A stretch of DNA of 32,869 nucleotides from an uncultured Clostridia bacterium (GTDB lineage Bacteria > Bacillota > Clostridia > TANB77 > CAG-508): NCBI GenBank assembly GCA_948857205.1, contig CAQPRV010000025.1:1-32869 (forward strand), written 5' to 3'. Shown piece by piece: positions 1-7,843 of this stretch. How positions within the stretch are numbered: position 1 is the stretch's first letter; each line of letters starts with the position of its first letter. A program made the position numbers and the translations under genes. The notes beneath the pieces were generated by a model. That model ran no database searches, was not told where the DNA came from, and worked only from the letters and a program-made list of their open reading frames with translations.

Positions 1-304
1 ATTTATGAGAAATGGATAATAGTGTAGTTTTGCCTTGAACATCCCTCATTTTATATGATAATAATTTCTAAATATTTTCCAGTTGCATTCGAAATTTCAT
101 AAATATTTTAGATATTTTCTTCCTTTATATAAAATAAATTCTCACTAAAAAATCAAGATTTGTAGGGCTTAGGTAGCTTAGGTCAACAACAATATACTGA
201 ACTGTAACGTTGTTATTTATAATTAAGGTAAAAAAATGTAAAAAACCCTTTAAAAAAATAATAATATGTTATACAATATAAAAAAATTAAAATGGGAGAA
301 AAAA
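1..304. other. Gene-free leader region upstream of recJ
   Basis: I see no supported coding region here; all frames are short and stop-rich. The stretch holds a 9-base tandem duplication (GCTTAGGT at 167-174 and again at 176-183). It also has a 12-base AAATCAAGATTT motif at about 150-161 that recurs at about 12552-12563, upstream of the glycosyltransferase gene. A TATAAT-like hexamer lies near 217-222 but I find no good -35 box at the right distance, so no promoter is called. The region probably contains the recJ promoter. Confidence 0.5.
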
Positions 305-1996
305 ATGAACAAAAAGTGGCAGATATATGAAACAGATGAAAAACAAATAGATAAAATACAAAAAGAATATGGATTAAACAAATTATTAGCTACAATATTA
401 GTAAACAGAAACATAGTAAATACACAAGATATAAAATTATTTTTACAACCAACAAGAAATGATTTTTACGATCCATATTTAATAACAGACATGGAAATCG
501 CAGTACAAAGAATACTAAAAGCTTTAAAAAATAAAGAAAAAGTAACAATATATGGAGATTATGATGTAGATGGAATAACAAGTATAACAGTATTAAAAAG
601 CTTTTTACAAGACATAGGATTAGAAACTGCTACTTATATACCAAATAGATTAAATGAAGGATATGGACTTAATAAACAAGCAATAGAAAAAATAAAACAA
701 GAAGGATGTCAGCTAATGATTACAGTTGACTGTGGTATATCTGGAATAGAAGAAATAGAATATGCAAATAGTTTAGGACTAGAAACAATAGTAACAGATC
801 ACCATGAGCCTGGAAACGAACTTCCAAAAGCTTTAGCAATAATAGATAACAAAAGAAAAAATAGTAAATATCCCTTTAGAGAGTTAGCAGGAGTAGGAGT
901 AGTATTTAAATTAATACAAGCCTTAGGAATAAAATTAGAATTAAAAGAAGAAGCATATTTGAAATATTTGGATATAGTATGTATAGGTACAATATCAGAC
1001 ATTGTACCATTAGTTGATGAAAATAGAGTAATAGCAAAACTAGGTTTAAAATTAGTACAACAAACAAAAAATATTGGATTACAATCAATAATAAATTCAT
1101 CAGGATATACAAAAATAGATTCAAGTACAATATCCTTTGGAGTTGCACCAAGAATCAATGCATGTGGAAGAATGGGACATACAGAAGAAGCTTTACAATT
1201 ATTTTTATCAAAAAATAGAAATGAAGTTAGCAACTTAACTCAGAAATTAAATCAATATAATATTTTAAGACAAGAGATAGAAAAAAAGATAACAAAAGAA
1301 GTTATAGAAAAAATTGAAAAAGAAAATTTAGAACAAAATAAAGCAATAATACTTGGTGGAAAAGACTGGCATCATGGAGTAATAGGAATTGTATCATCTA
1401 AAATTACAGAAATGTATTTTAAACCAAGTATTTTACTAAGCTTTGAAGGAGATAACCTTGGAAAAGGTTCAGGTAGAAGTATACCTGGCTTTGACTTACA
1501 CGATGCACTTATGAAATGTCAAGATTTAATAGAAAAATTTGGTGGACATAGTATGGCTGTGGGGATAACAGTTAAAGAAGAACAGTTACAGAAATTTAGA
1601 GAAAAGTTTGAAGAGATTGCTGAACAAGAACATATAGAAGAAATCATGCCAATTATAAATATAGATGCTAAAATAGATTTAAATGATATAAATAAAGACA
1701 TGGTTGAAAGTCTAAAAATGTTAGAGCCTTTTGGAGAAGCAAACAAAATGCCAGTATTTGTATTTAAAAACTTAAAAATTGATTCAATAAGAGCCTTATC
1801 AGAAGGAAAGCATTTAAAACTAACTCTAAAAGATAACAACAATATAATAAATGCAATAGGGTTTAATATAGGATATTTAGCAGAAGATTATCGTATTGGT
1901 GATAAAGTTGATGTTGTAGGTGTATTAGAAATTAATAGTTTCAATGGTGTAAATAGCATGCAAATAAATATGAGAGATATTATGAAAGCTATTTAA
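305..1996 (+). CDS. recJ: Single-stranded-DNA-specific exonuclease RecJ
   Basis: RecJ is a 5'-3' single-strand DNA exonuclease of the DHH phosphoesterase superfamily, used in recombination and mismatch/base-excision repair. The 563-residue product has motif I YGDYDVDGITS at residues 83-93, TVDCGISG, the DHH signature TDHHEPG near residues 164-170, GRMGHTEEAL, and the DHHA1 motif GGHSMAVGIT from residue 413. These are the metal-binding Asp and His residues of the family. The OB-fold region follows at the C-terminus. I chose the ATG at 305 because GGGAG lies just upstream; an earlier in-frame ATG at 266 would add 13 residues with no ribosome site. The length is usual for Firmicute RecJ. rel follows after a 33-base gap, so the two are probably cotranscribed. 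The apt gene often found between recJ and rel in Clostridia is absent. Confidence 0.95.
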   Translation: MNKKWQIYETDEKQIDKIQKEYGLNKLLATILVNRNIVNTQDIKLFLQPTRNDFYDPYLITDMEIAVQRILKALKNKEKVTIYGDYDVDGITSITVLKSFLQDIGLETATYIPNRLNEGYGLNKQAIEKIKQEGCQLMITVDCGISGIEEIEYANSLGLETIVTDHHEPGNELPKALAIIDNKRKNSKYPFRELAGVGVVFKLIQALGIKLELKEEAYLKYLDIVCIGTISDIVPLVDENRVIAKLGLKLVQQTKNIGLQSIINSSGYTKIDSSTISFGVAPRINACGRMGHTEEALQLFLSKNRNEVSNLTQKLNQYNILRQEIEKKITKEVIEKIEKENLEQNKAIILGGKDWHHGVIGIVSSKITEMYFKPSILLSFEGDNLGKGSGRSIPGFDLHDALMKCQDLIEKFGGHSMAVGITVKEEQLQKFREKFEEIAEQEHIEEIMPIINIDAKIDLNDINKDMVESLKMLEPFGEANKMPVFVFKNLKIDSIRALSEGKHLKLTLKDNNNIINAIGFNIGYLAEDYRIGDKVDVVGVLEINSFNGVNSMQINMRDIMKAI

Positions 1997-2029
1997 TTAG
2001 TATAAAAGATTAAAGGGGAAGTGATAAAA

Positions 2030-4225
2030 TTGCAAGAGGATAAAAAAGAAGTTACAATACAAGATATAATCTTAAAAAGAAAAGAACATACAAGAAGAGT
2101 TGACAGTAAAATAATACTAAAAGCATATAATTATGCAGTAACAAATCATGGAGACCAATGTAGAAAATCAGGAGAACCATATATAATACATCCACTAAAT
2201 GTAGCTTATATACTAGCAGATATAGGCTTAGATGAACAAACAATATGTGCAGCTTTATTACATGATTTAGTAGAAGACACATCAGTAACAGATAGCGATT
2301 TACGAAAAGAATTTGGTGAACAAATAGCAGAAATGGTTGCAGGAGTTACAAAGCTAAGTAATATGATGTTCACATCAATAGAAGAACAACAAGTAGAAGA
2401 CTATAGAAAAATGTTTTTAGCAATGGGAAAAGATATCAGAGTAATACTAATAAAATTAGCTGATAGACTTCATAATATGAGAACTCTAAAATTCTTAAAA
2501 AGAGACAGGCAGATAGCAAATGCAAAAGAGACAATGGAATTATATGCACCCTTAGCAAATCGTCTAGGTTTGTATTCTTTAAAATGGGAATTAGAGGATT
2601 TATCTTTTAAATATCTATATCCAGAAGAATATCATGAATTAGTAGAAGGAATAAATAAAAAAAGAGATGAAAGACTAAAGTTTATAGAAAAAATAATGGA
2701 TGATATTAGAATAGAATTAAAAAAGCAACATATAAATGCAGAAGTAACAGGAAGAGCAAAACACCTTTATAGTATATATAGAAAAATGAAAAGAGACAAT
2801 AAAACTTTAGACCAAATTTATGATTTGTTTGCACTTAGAATTCTAGTAAATTCTATAAAAGATTGTTATGCAGCTTTAGGGGTAGTACATGAATTATATA
2901 GTCCAATGCCAGGTAGATTTAAAGATTATATAGCTGTACCAAAGCCAAATATGTATCAATCAATACATACAACTTTATTGGGAGAAAAGGGAACACCTTT
3001 TGAAGTACAAATACGTACTTGGGACATGCATAGAATAGCAGAATATGGTATTGCAGCACATTGGGCCTATAAAGAAGCAAGTTATTTTGGAAAAAAGCAA
3101 GTTGTAAAAGTAGAAGAGGATAAATTAGCATGGTTACGTGAGACTTTAGAATGGCAAAAAGAATTACAAGACCCACAAGAGTTTTTAGAAACCTTAAAAA
3201 CAGAACTCTTTGAAGAAGAGGTATATGTATTTACACCAAAAGGAGCAATAAAAGTATTACCACGTGCAGCAACACCAATAGATTTTGCATATAGCGTACA
3301 TGCTGAAATAGGTCATCATATGACAGGATGTAAAATAAATAGTAAAATGATGCCAATAATTACACCATTAAAAAGTGGTGACATAGTAGAGATAATAACC
3401 TCAGACAATTCAAAAGGACCAAGTAGAGATTGGCTAAAATTTGTAAAAAGTTCAAGTGCAAAAAATAAAATAAAAGCATGGTTTAAAAAAGCACAAAAGG
3501 AAGAAAACCTTGAAAAAGGAAAAGAACTAATAGAAAAAGAGCTAAAAAGAATAGGTTTTTCACATGAAGATTTATTTAAAACTACCTACATTGAAGCAAT
3601 GCTAGAAAAATACAAATATAAAAATCTAGAAGAAATGTATGCAGCAGTTGGTTTTGGAGCAAACTCATCAGTAAAAGTAATAGCTAGAATGTTACAAGAA
3701 TATAGAAAAGAACATGAAGAAGAAAACATAGAAGAAAAGATACAACAATTAGCAAAGAATAGACAAAGAAAAACAAAAGTATCAAGTTCAGGAGTTGTTG
3801 TCAAAGGAATAGACAATTGTTTAGTAAAATTATCAAAATGTTGTAATCCACTACCAGGAGACGAAATTGTTGGATATATAACAAAAGGAAGAGGGGTATC
3901 AGTTCATAGAAAAGATTGTGTAAATATAAATGATTTATTAACACAAGAAAACAGATTAATAGATGTAGAATGGTATAACGAAAAAGAAACAACCTATCAA
4001 GCAGAAATAGAAATACATGCAAATGATAGAAATGGATTATTAGTAGACATACTTAAAGAACTAGGAACAACAAAAGCAAAGATATTAGGAGTAAATACAA
4101 AAACAACTAAAGAAAGAATAGCAATAATAGAAATATCCTTAGAAGTAGAAAGTTTAGAAGAACTAAACAAAGTTCAAACCTCAATACGAAAAATTGATAG
4201 TGTATATGAAGTAATGAGACACTAA
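2030..4225 (+). CDS. relA: Bifunctional (p)ppGpp synthetase/hydrolase Rel
   Basis: This is the long bifunctional RelA/SpoT homologue that makes and degrades (p)ppGpp in the stringent response. Domain order over 731 residues: an HD hydrolase domain (His54 in HPLNVAYILA, His78-Asp79 in LLHDLVEDT); a synthetase domain with RAKHLYSIYRKM and DLFALRILV; a TGS domain from about residue 397 (EEVYVFTPKG); a Cys-containing ZFD/RIS segment (KLSKCCNPLPGDE, HRKDC); and a C-terminal ACT domain. Both HD and synthetase motifs look intact, so both activities are expected. I prefer a TTG start at 2030, preceded by GGGGAAGTGAT. The GTG at 2021 lies inside that ribosome site and is too close to it to be the start. 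It sits downstream of recJ in a probable operon. Confidence 0.95.
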   Translation: MQEDKKEVTIQDIILKRKEHTRRVDSKIILKAYNYAVTNHGDQCRKSGEPYIIHPLNVAYILADIGLDEQTICAALLHDLVEDTSVTDSDLRKEFGEQIAEMVAGVTKLSNMMFTSIEEQQVEDYRKMFLAMGKDIRVILIKLADRLHNMRTLKFLKRDRQIANAKETMELYAPLANRLGLYSLKWELEDLSFKYLYPEEYHELVEGINKKRDERLKFIEKIMDDIRIELKKQHINAEVTGRAKHLYSIYRKMKRDNKTLDQIYDLFALRILVNSIKDCYAALGVVHELYSPMPGRFKDYIAVPKPNMYQSIHTTLLGEKGTPFEVQIRTWDMHRIAEYGIAAHWAYKEASYFGKKQVVKVEEDKLAWLRETLEWQKELQDPQEFLETLKTELFEEEVYVFTPKGAIKVLPRAATPIDFAYSVHAEIGHHMTGCKINSKMMPIITPLKSGDIVEIITSDNSKGPSRDWLKFVKSSSAKNKIKAWFKKAQKEENLEKGKELIEKELKRIGFSHEDLFKTTYIEAMLEKYKYKNLEEMYAAVGFGANSSVKVIARMLQEYRKEHEEENIEEKIQQLAKNRQRKTKVSSSGVVVKGIDNCLVKLSKCCNPLPGDEIVGYITKGRGVSVHRKDCVNINDLLTQENRLIDVEWYNEKETTYQAEIEIHANDRNGLLVDILKELGTTKAKILGVNTKTTKERIAIIEISLEVESLEELNKVQTSIRKIDSVYEVMRH

Positions 4226-4281
4226 GCATAGTTTTACTTTATTGATAATATTAAAAAAGGTATAAAATTTAATAAAAAACA

Positions 4282-4312
4282 TAAGACAAATGGAGCAGTT
4301 CCATTTGTCTTA
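4282..4312. promoter_or_regulatory. 13-bp hairpin just upstream of the metallo-hydrolase gene
   Basis: A perfect 13-base inverted repeat (4282-4294 with 4300-4312, loop GCAGT) ends a few bases before the ribosome site AAAGGAG of the next gene. On the plus strand it is followed by A residues, not T, so it does not look like a plus-strand terminator. On the minus strand it would be followed by a T run, but no minus-strand gene ends here. It could be an mRNA-stabilising or processing hairpin in the rel to hydrolase transcript. Confidence 0.5.
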
Positions 4313-4328
4313 AAAAAGGAGATAATTT

Positions 4329-4976
4329 ATGATTTTAAAAGAACTTAAAATTAATACTTGGATTGGTGATCCTACTAATTGTTACATAATTTTTGATGAG
4401 GCTTCGAAGGATGTCATGGTTGTTGATCCAGCTAGTGATTCAGAAAAAATTTCTGAATTGATAGATATTTTGGGTGGTAATTTGAAATATATTTATTTGA
4501 CTCATTGTCATGGCGATCATATTTTGGGTGTTACTGATTTGAAAAATCGTTGTGGTGGTAAGATTTTAATTCATAGGGAGGATAGCGAGGGTCTTAATGA
4601 TTCTAGTATTAATCTTTCTCCTTATATTGGTATAGGTAATATTGAACTTGAAGCGGATTCTAGGGTTGATAATGGCGATTTGATTCATTTGGGCGATTTG
4701 GAGTTTAGAGTTATTCATACTCCTGGGCATACTAAAGGTGGTAGTTCTCTTTTTTGTGAGTCTGAAAAGTGCTTGTTCTCAGGTGATACATTATTTAGAG
4801 GCACTTGGGGCAGAACTGATTTGCCTACTTCTAATAGAGCGGATATTATGGATTCTATTGTTAATAAGCTTCTTGTTTTGCCTGATGATACTATTGTGTA
4901 CCCAGGTCATGGTCTGAGTACTCGTATTAAGGATGAGAAACCTATTTATTTAGAATTAAAACCAAAAAAATGGTGA
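4329..4976 (+). CDS. MBL-fold metallo-hydrolase (glyoxalase II-like)
   Basis: This is a 215-residue zinc hydrolase of the metallo-beta-lactamase fold, closest in layout to hydroxyacylglutathione hydrolase-like YqgX/YcbL proteins. The metal ligands are visible: THCHGDHILG (His59, His61, Asp63, His64), HTPGHTKGGSS, SGDTLFRGTWGRTDLP and a final YPGHG. The natural substrate is not fixed by these motifs; thioester hydrolysis is an inference from the family. The ATG at 4329 has AAAGGAG at good spacing. An MBL gene in this spot after rel is common in Clostridia. Its codon choice differs from recJ and rel: T-ending codons, TTG for Leu and CGT for Arg are frequent, where the neighbours prefer A-ending codons and AGA. 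Confidence 0.9.
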   Translation: MILKELKINTWIGDPTNCYIIFDEASKDVMVVDPASDSEKISELIDILGGNLKYIYLTHCHGDHILGVTDLKNRCGGKILIHREDSEGLNDSSINLSPYIGIGNIELEADSRVDNGDLIHLGDLEFRVIHTPGHTKGGSSLFCESEKCLFSGDTLFRGTWGRTDLPTSNRADIMDSIVNKLLVLPDDTIVYPGHGLSTRIKDEKPIYLELKPKKW

Positions 4977-4984
4977 TTTTTTGA

Positions 4985-5013
4985 TTGAAAAATGCTATAA
5001 AAAATGTTATAAT
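4985..5013 (+). promoter_or_regulatory. Sigma-A-type promoter for the orphan gene at 5053
   Basis: TTGAAA at 4985-4990 and TATAAT at 5008-5013 are separated by exactly 17 bases. The -10 box is perfect. It begins 9 bases after the stop of the preceding gene and lies 40 bases upstream of the next start codon. Confidence 0.7.
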
Positions 5014-5052
5014 AATATTGATGCAAAAAATTGTTTTTATAAGGAGGAAATA

Positions 5053-5379
5053 ATGCTTTTTATTGAGAAATTAAAAAAGAATGGTTATATAGTTAAGTAT
5101 AACCATGATAAGGCAAAGATTTACAAAAATGGACGGAAACAATTAACCATTACATGGGAACGAAAAAAAATAATAATTAAGTCACAGAAATTTACAATAC
5201 ATTGTAAGTCGGGAATTTTGGATGTTAGGAATGGGCTTACCCCACATATAGTAGTAATTAGTTTAAAAAATGCTAAGATTCTATATAAGGGTACATGGTA
5301 TAAGTGGAATGAAAAATTATTCATTCCAGACTTATGGATTCCCATGAGCTGGTTACTGAAGGAAAAGAAGCATAATTAA
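5053..5379 (+). CDS. Hypothetical protein, 108 residues
   Basis: I do not recognise this family. The 108-residue product is basic (many Lys) and probably beta-rich, with motifs GYIVKYNHDKAKIYKNG, GLTPHIVVISLKN and a Trp/Pro-rich end (IPDLWIPMSWLL). It has no signal peptide or membrane segment that I can see, and a single Cys. I chose the ATG at 5053 because it follows a strong AAGGAGG with correct spacing; the frame is open from 4981 but that would include the promoter. The gene stands alone, with its own promoter upstream and a G/C hairpin after it. This suggests an independent unit inserted between the rel region and hisS. It may be an accessory or acquired gene. Confidence 0.65.
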   Translation: MLFIEKLKKNGYIVKYNHDKAKIYKNGRKQLTITWERKKIIIKSQKFTIHCKSGILDVRNGLTPHIVVISLKNAKILYKGTWYKWNEKLFIPDLWIPMSWLLKEKKHN

Positions 5380-5387
5380 ACTCAAAA

Positions 5388-5407
5388 AGGGGGGAGTGTA
5401 TCCCCCT
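5388..5407 (+). terminator. Probable terminator after the 108-residue gene
   Basis: AGGGGG at 5388-5393 pairs with CCCCCT at 5402-5407 around an 8-base loop and is followed by GATTTATTATATT. The stem is short but almost pure G/C, which is very unusual in this AT-rich sequence. The T tract is weak. Confidence 0.5.
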
Positions 5408-5515
5408 GATTTATTATATTAAAGAGATTTATTCCTTGAAGAAAAAATGATATTAAAAATGAATAATATAAATTATATAAATAAAAAATTATAAAATTAG
5501 AAAGGAAAGATAAAA

Positions 5516-6835
5516 ATGAAAAAGATAGAACCAAGAACACTATCAGGATTTATGGAATTATTACCAGAAGAGCAAATCCTATTCAACAAAATGAAAGAAA
5601 CAATAGAAAACACATATAAAAAATATGGCTTTTTACCATTGGACACGCCAGTAATAGAGCTATCCGAAGTCTTACTAGCAAAAGCAGGAGGAGAAACAGA
5701 AAAACAAATCTACAGATTCAAAAAAGGAGAAAATGACTTATCTTTACGATTTGACTTAACAGTACCATTATCAAAATACGTAGCAAAAAACCATGGAAAC
5801 TTAAGTTTTCCATTTAGAAGATACCAAATAGGAAAAGTCTATAGAGGAGAAAGAACACAAAAAGGTAGATTTAGAGAATTCTACCAATGTGATATAGATA
5901 TAATTGGAGACGAAGAATTAGATATTATTAATGATGCAGAACTTCCAAGTGTCATTTATGAAATCTTTAAAGGACTAGGATTTGAAGATTTTACAATTTG
6001 TATAAATAACAGAAAGATATTAAATGGACTATTTGAAAGTGTGGGACAAAAACAACAAGCAACAGAAATATTAAGAATTATAGATAAAATTGAAAAAATA
6101 GGGAAAGAATCAGTAATAGAAGAATTAAATAAGCTAGGAGTAGATAAACAATCAATTGAAAAGATTATAAACTTTATAGAAATAGAAGGAACAACAGACG
6201 AAAAAATAAGCAAACTACAAGCTTTAAAAATAGAGAATGAAAACTTTAATAAAGGGCTAACAGAACTAATACAAGTAGTAAAATATGTTAGAGACTTTGG
6301 AATTCCAGAAGACAATTTTAAAGTTGATTTAACAATTGCAAGAGGTTTAGATTATTATACAGGAACAGTTTACGAAACCTTTTTAAATAAATATAGAGAA
6401 ATAGGAAGTATATGTTCAGGAGGTAGATATGAAAATCTTGCAGAATATTATACAGACAAAAAATTACCTGGTGTTGGAATATCAATTGGTTTAACAAGAT
6501 TATTTTATAAACTAAATGAATTAAATCTTATACAAGTTGATAAAAAGTCTATTTCAGATATGATTATAATCCCAATGGTAGAAGATTTACAAGTTCCTAT
6601 TTCAGTTGCAACAAAGTTAAGAAGTTTAGGAATTAATACAGAGATTTATTTAAACAATAAAAAATTAAAAGCTAAATTTAAATATGCTGATAAATTAAAA
6701 ATTCCATATTCTATTGTTATAGGTGAAGATGAAATAGTTACAAATACTATTAAAGTGAAAAATATGGAAACAGGAGAAGAATTAAAATTTGATATTGATA
6801 ATATTGAAGAGATAAAACAAAAACTTAATTTATAA
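5516..6835 (+). CDS. hisS: Histidine--tRNA ligase (HisRS)
   Basis: This class II aminoacyl-tRNA synthetase charges tRNA-His. The 439-residue product has the expected core: RFDLTVPLSKYVAKN, the motif 2 region FRRYQIGKVYRGER with KGRFREFYQCDIDI, the HisRS-specific ARGLDYYTGTVYET, GGRYENLAEYY, and motif 3 PGVGISIGLTRL. The C-terminal anticodon-binding domain follows (about residues 340-439). The complete length and the His-A motif argue against the HisZ regulatory paralogue. The ATG at 5516 is preceded by GAAAGGAAAG. It ends in a bidirectional terminator shared with the minus-strand regulator. I saw no T-box leader upstream. A downstream aspS, frequent in Firmicutes, is absent. Confidence 0.95.
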   Translation: MKKIEPRTLSGFMELLPEEQILFNKMKETIENTYKKYGFLPLDTPVIELSEVLLAKAGGETEKQIYRFKKGENDLSLRFDLTVPLSKYVAKNHGNLSFPFRRYQIGKVYRGERTQKGRFREFYQCDIDIIGDEELDIINDAELPSVIYEIFKGLGFEDFTICINNRKILNGLFESVGQKQQATEILRIIDKIEKIGKESVIEELNKLGVDKQSIEKIINFIEIEGTTDEKISKLQALKIENENFNKGLTELIQVVKYVRDFGIPEDNFKVDLTIARGLDYYTGTVYETFLNKYREIGSICSGGRYENLAEYYTDKKLPGVGISIGLTRLFYKLNELNLIQVDKKSISDMIIIPMVEDLQVPISVATKLRSLGINTEIYLNNKKLKAKFKYADKLKIPYSIVIGEDEIVTNTIKVKNMETGEELKFDIDNIEEIKQKLNL

Positions 6836-6912
6836 TAAGAACAGATTTATAAAATAAATTTGTGTATAATATATTTTAAATAATGTAAAGTAAGCATAAC
6901 TTTGCATTATTA

Positions 6913-6978
6913 AAAAAAACTTACAGAATCAAAATTTTGTATAAACTACTGTAAAATTTTAATTCTGCAAGTTTTTTT
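6913..6978. terminator. Bidirectional terminator between hisS and the Crp/Fnr gene
   Basis: A long hairpin pairs 6913-6938 with 6953-6978, 26 positions with two mismatches, around a 14-base loop. It has an A tract on the left and a T tract on the right, so it can act on both strands. It overlaps the stop codon of the minus-strand gene. Convergent gene ends on both sides fit this role. Confidence 0.8.
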
Positions 6979-7609
6979 ATTTATAAAGCAAAGTAATTTT
7001 ATTCCCATTCTTTTTAATAATACTTTCTTCTCTTAAAAATTTTAATTCACGCATCATAGCACTTCTATCAACACTTAAATAATCAGCTAAATCAGTTAAA
7101 GAAAAAGGCAATTTAAAAGTTTTACTTAAATTTCTTGAAGAAAGAAAAGCAAAATAGCCAAGAAGTTTATCTCTAGTAGACCTTTTAGACAAAAGCTCAA
7201 TACGCATATTTAAATTAGTAACTTTAGCTAGAATTAACTCAGGTAAACTTTCAGACAAAACTTGATGAAATTTACAAGAATTTCTACATTTATGATGAAT
7301 ATCATCATAAGTATAAATAAGAACTTCACATTTAGATTTTGCTTCAACTAAAAATTCATTATTAGTAGTAATATTATAAAAAACTTCACCAAAAATATCT
7401 TTCTGAGAAAGATGTTCGACAATATTTCTATTTCCATTTAAATCATATCTAACCAAATCTGCATTTCCACTTTTCAAAATACAAAATTGATTTCTTTTAG
7501 CTATATATGTAGTAATTACTTCATTTTTTAAAAACGTTTTAATTTGAACTTTTTTACAAGAATTCTCAAAAGTTTCAATAAAATTTTCTATATCAAAACT
7601 AAGATTCAT
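6977..7609 (-). CDS. Crp/Fnr-family transcriptional regulator
   Basis: The 210-residue product has an N-terminal cyclic-nucleotide-binding-like beta-barrel (about residues 20-120, including GNRNIVEHLSQKDIFGE). A long dimerisation helix and a C-terminal winged helix-turn-helix follow (LTDLADYLSVDRSAMMRELKFLREE). Several Cys residues occur, including KCRNSCKFH in the effector region, but not the N-terminal cluster of classical Fnr, so I cannot name the ligand. The start at 7609 has AAGGGGG upstream; the longer frame would run into the promoter. The gene diverges from nrdD. One GTTGC-N4-GCAAC site covers its own -35 box, which suggests autorepression, and a second lies at the nrdD promoter. A role in anaerobic or redox control is inferred from this context. 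Confidence 0.85.
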   Translation of the reverse strand: MNLSFDIENFIETFENSCKKVQIKTFLKNEVITTYIAKRNQFCILKSGNADLVRYDLNGNRNIVEHLSQKDIFGEVFYNITTNNEFLVEAKSKCEVLIYTYDDIHHKCRNSCKFHQVLSESLPELILAKVTNLNMRIELLSKRSTRDKLLGYFAFLSSRNLSKTFKLPFSLTDLADYLSVDRSAMMRELKFLREESIIKKNGNKITLLYK

Positions 7610-7639
7610 AAATCCCCCTTTAAATACATGGTTGATAGA

Positions 7640-7668
7640 ATTATACAATATAAAAGTTGCAAATGCAA
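7640..7668 (-). promoter_or_regulatory. Promoter of the Crp/Fnr regulator gene
   Basis: Read on the minus strand, TTGCAT (7668-7663) and TATAAT (7645-7640) are separated by 17 bases, followed by the AAGGGGG ribosome site and ATG at 7609. The -35 box overlaps one half of the operator at 7656-7669. Confidence 0.75.
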
Positions 7669-7669
7669 C
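7656..7669. promoter_or_regulatory. Operator 1, GTTGC-N4-GCAAC, over the regulator's own promoter
   Basis: GTTGC (7656-7660), AAAT, GCAAC (7665-7669) form a perfect dyad with the 5-4-5 geometry typical of Crp/Fnr sites. The dyad overlaps the minus-strand -35 box, a position that normally gives repression. The second copy at 7768-7781 has the same half-sites. Confidence 0.7.
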
Positions 7670-7767
7670 AATATAAGCTGAAAAACTTTGTAACACAATT
7701 GTAATATAACGTTAAAAGTTAGAGACAAGCAAGTTATAAAACTGGAAAAAATTATCTTTTGATTTTT

Positions 7768-7781
7768 GTTGCTTTTGCAAC
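7768..7781. promoter_or_regulatory. Operator 2, GTTGC-N4-GCAAC, upstream of nrdD
   Basis: GTTGC (7768-7772), TTTT, GCAAC (7777-7781) repeats operator 1. Its centre is about 41 bases upstream of the start point expected from the TATAAT at 7803-7808. That is the class II activator position for Crp/Fnr proteins. The nrdD promoter lacks a good -35 box at 17 bases, which fits dependence on an activator. Confidence 0.65.
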
Positions 7782-7802
7782 AGAATAAAAAAAATCTTAA
7801 TA

Positions 7803-7808
7803 TATAAT
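7803..7808 (+). promoter_or_regulatory. -10 element of the nrdD promoter
   Basis: A perfect TATAAT lies about 35 bases before the nrdD start codon. The bases 17 upstream (ACAGAA) do not resemble TTGACA, so the promoter is probably weak unless the regulator binds operator 2. Confidence 0.5.
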
Positions 7809-7843
7809 AAGACCATACAAAACATAAATAGGGGGAAAATAAA

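Noticed and set aside
799..1233. Long antisense open frame inside recJ (and similar minus-strand frames inside rel, nrdD, infB and others)
   Set aside because: The products are strings of Leu, Phe, Ile and Tyr with no ribosome site, as expected from the complement of A-rich codons. The sense genes are unambiguous.
5408..5515. T-box riboswitch before hisS (also checked before cysS and argS)
   Set aside because: The conserved T-box sequence and an associated terminator/antiterminator pair were not found, and the leaders are too short.
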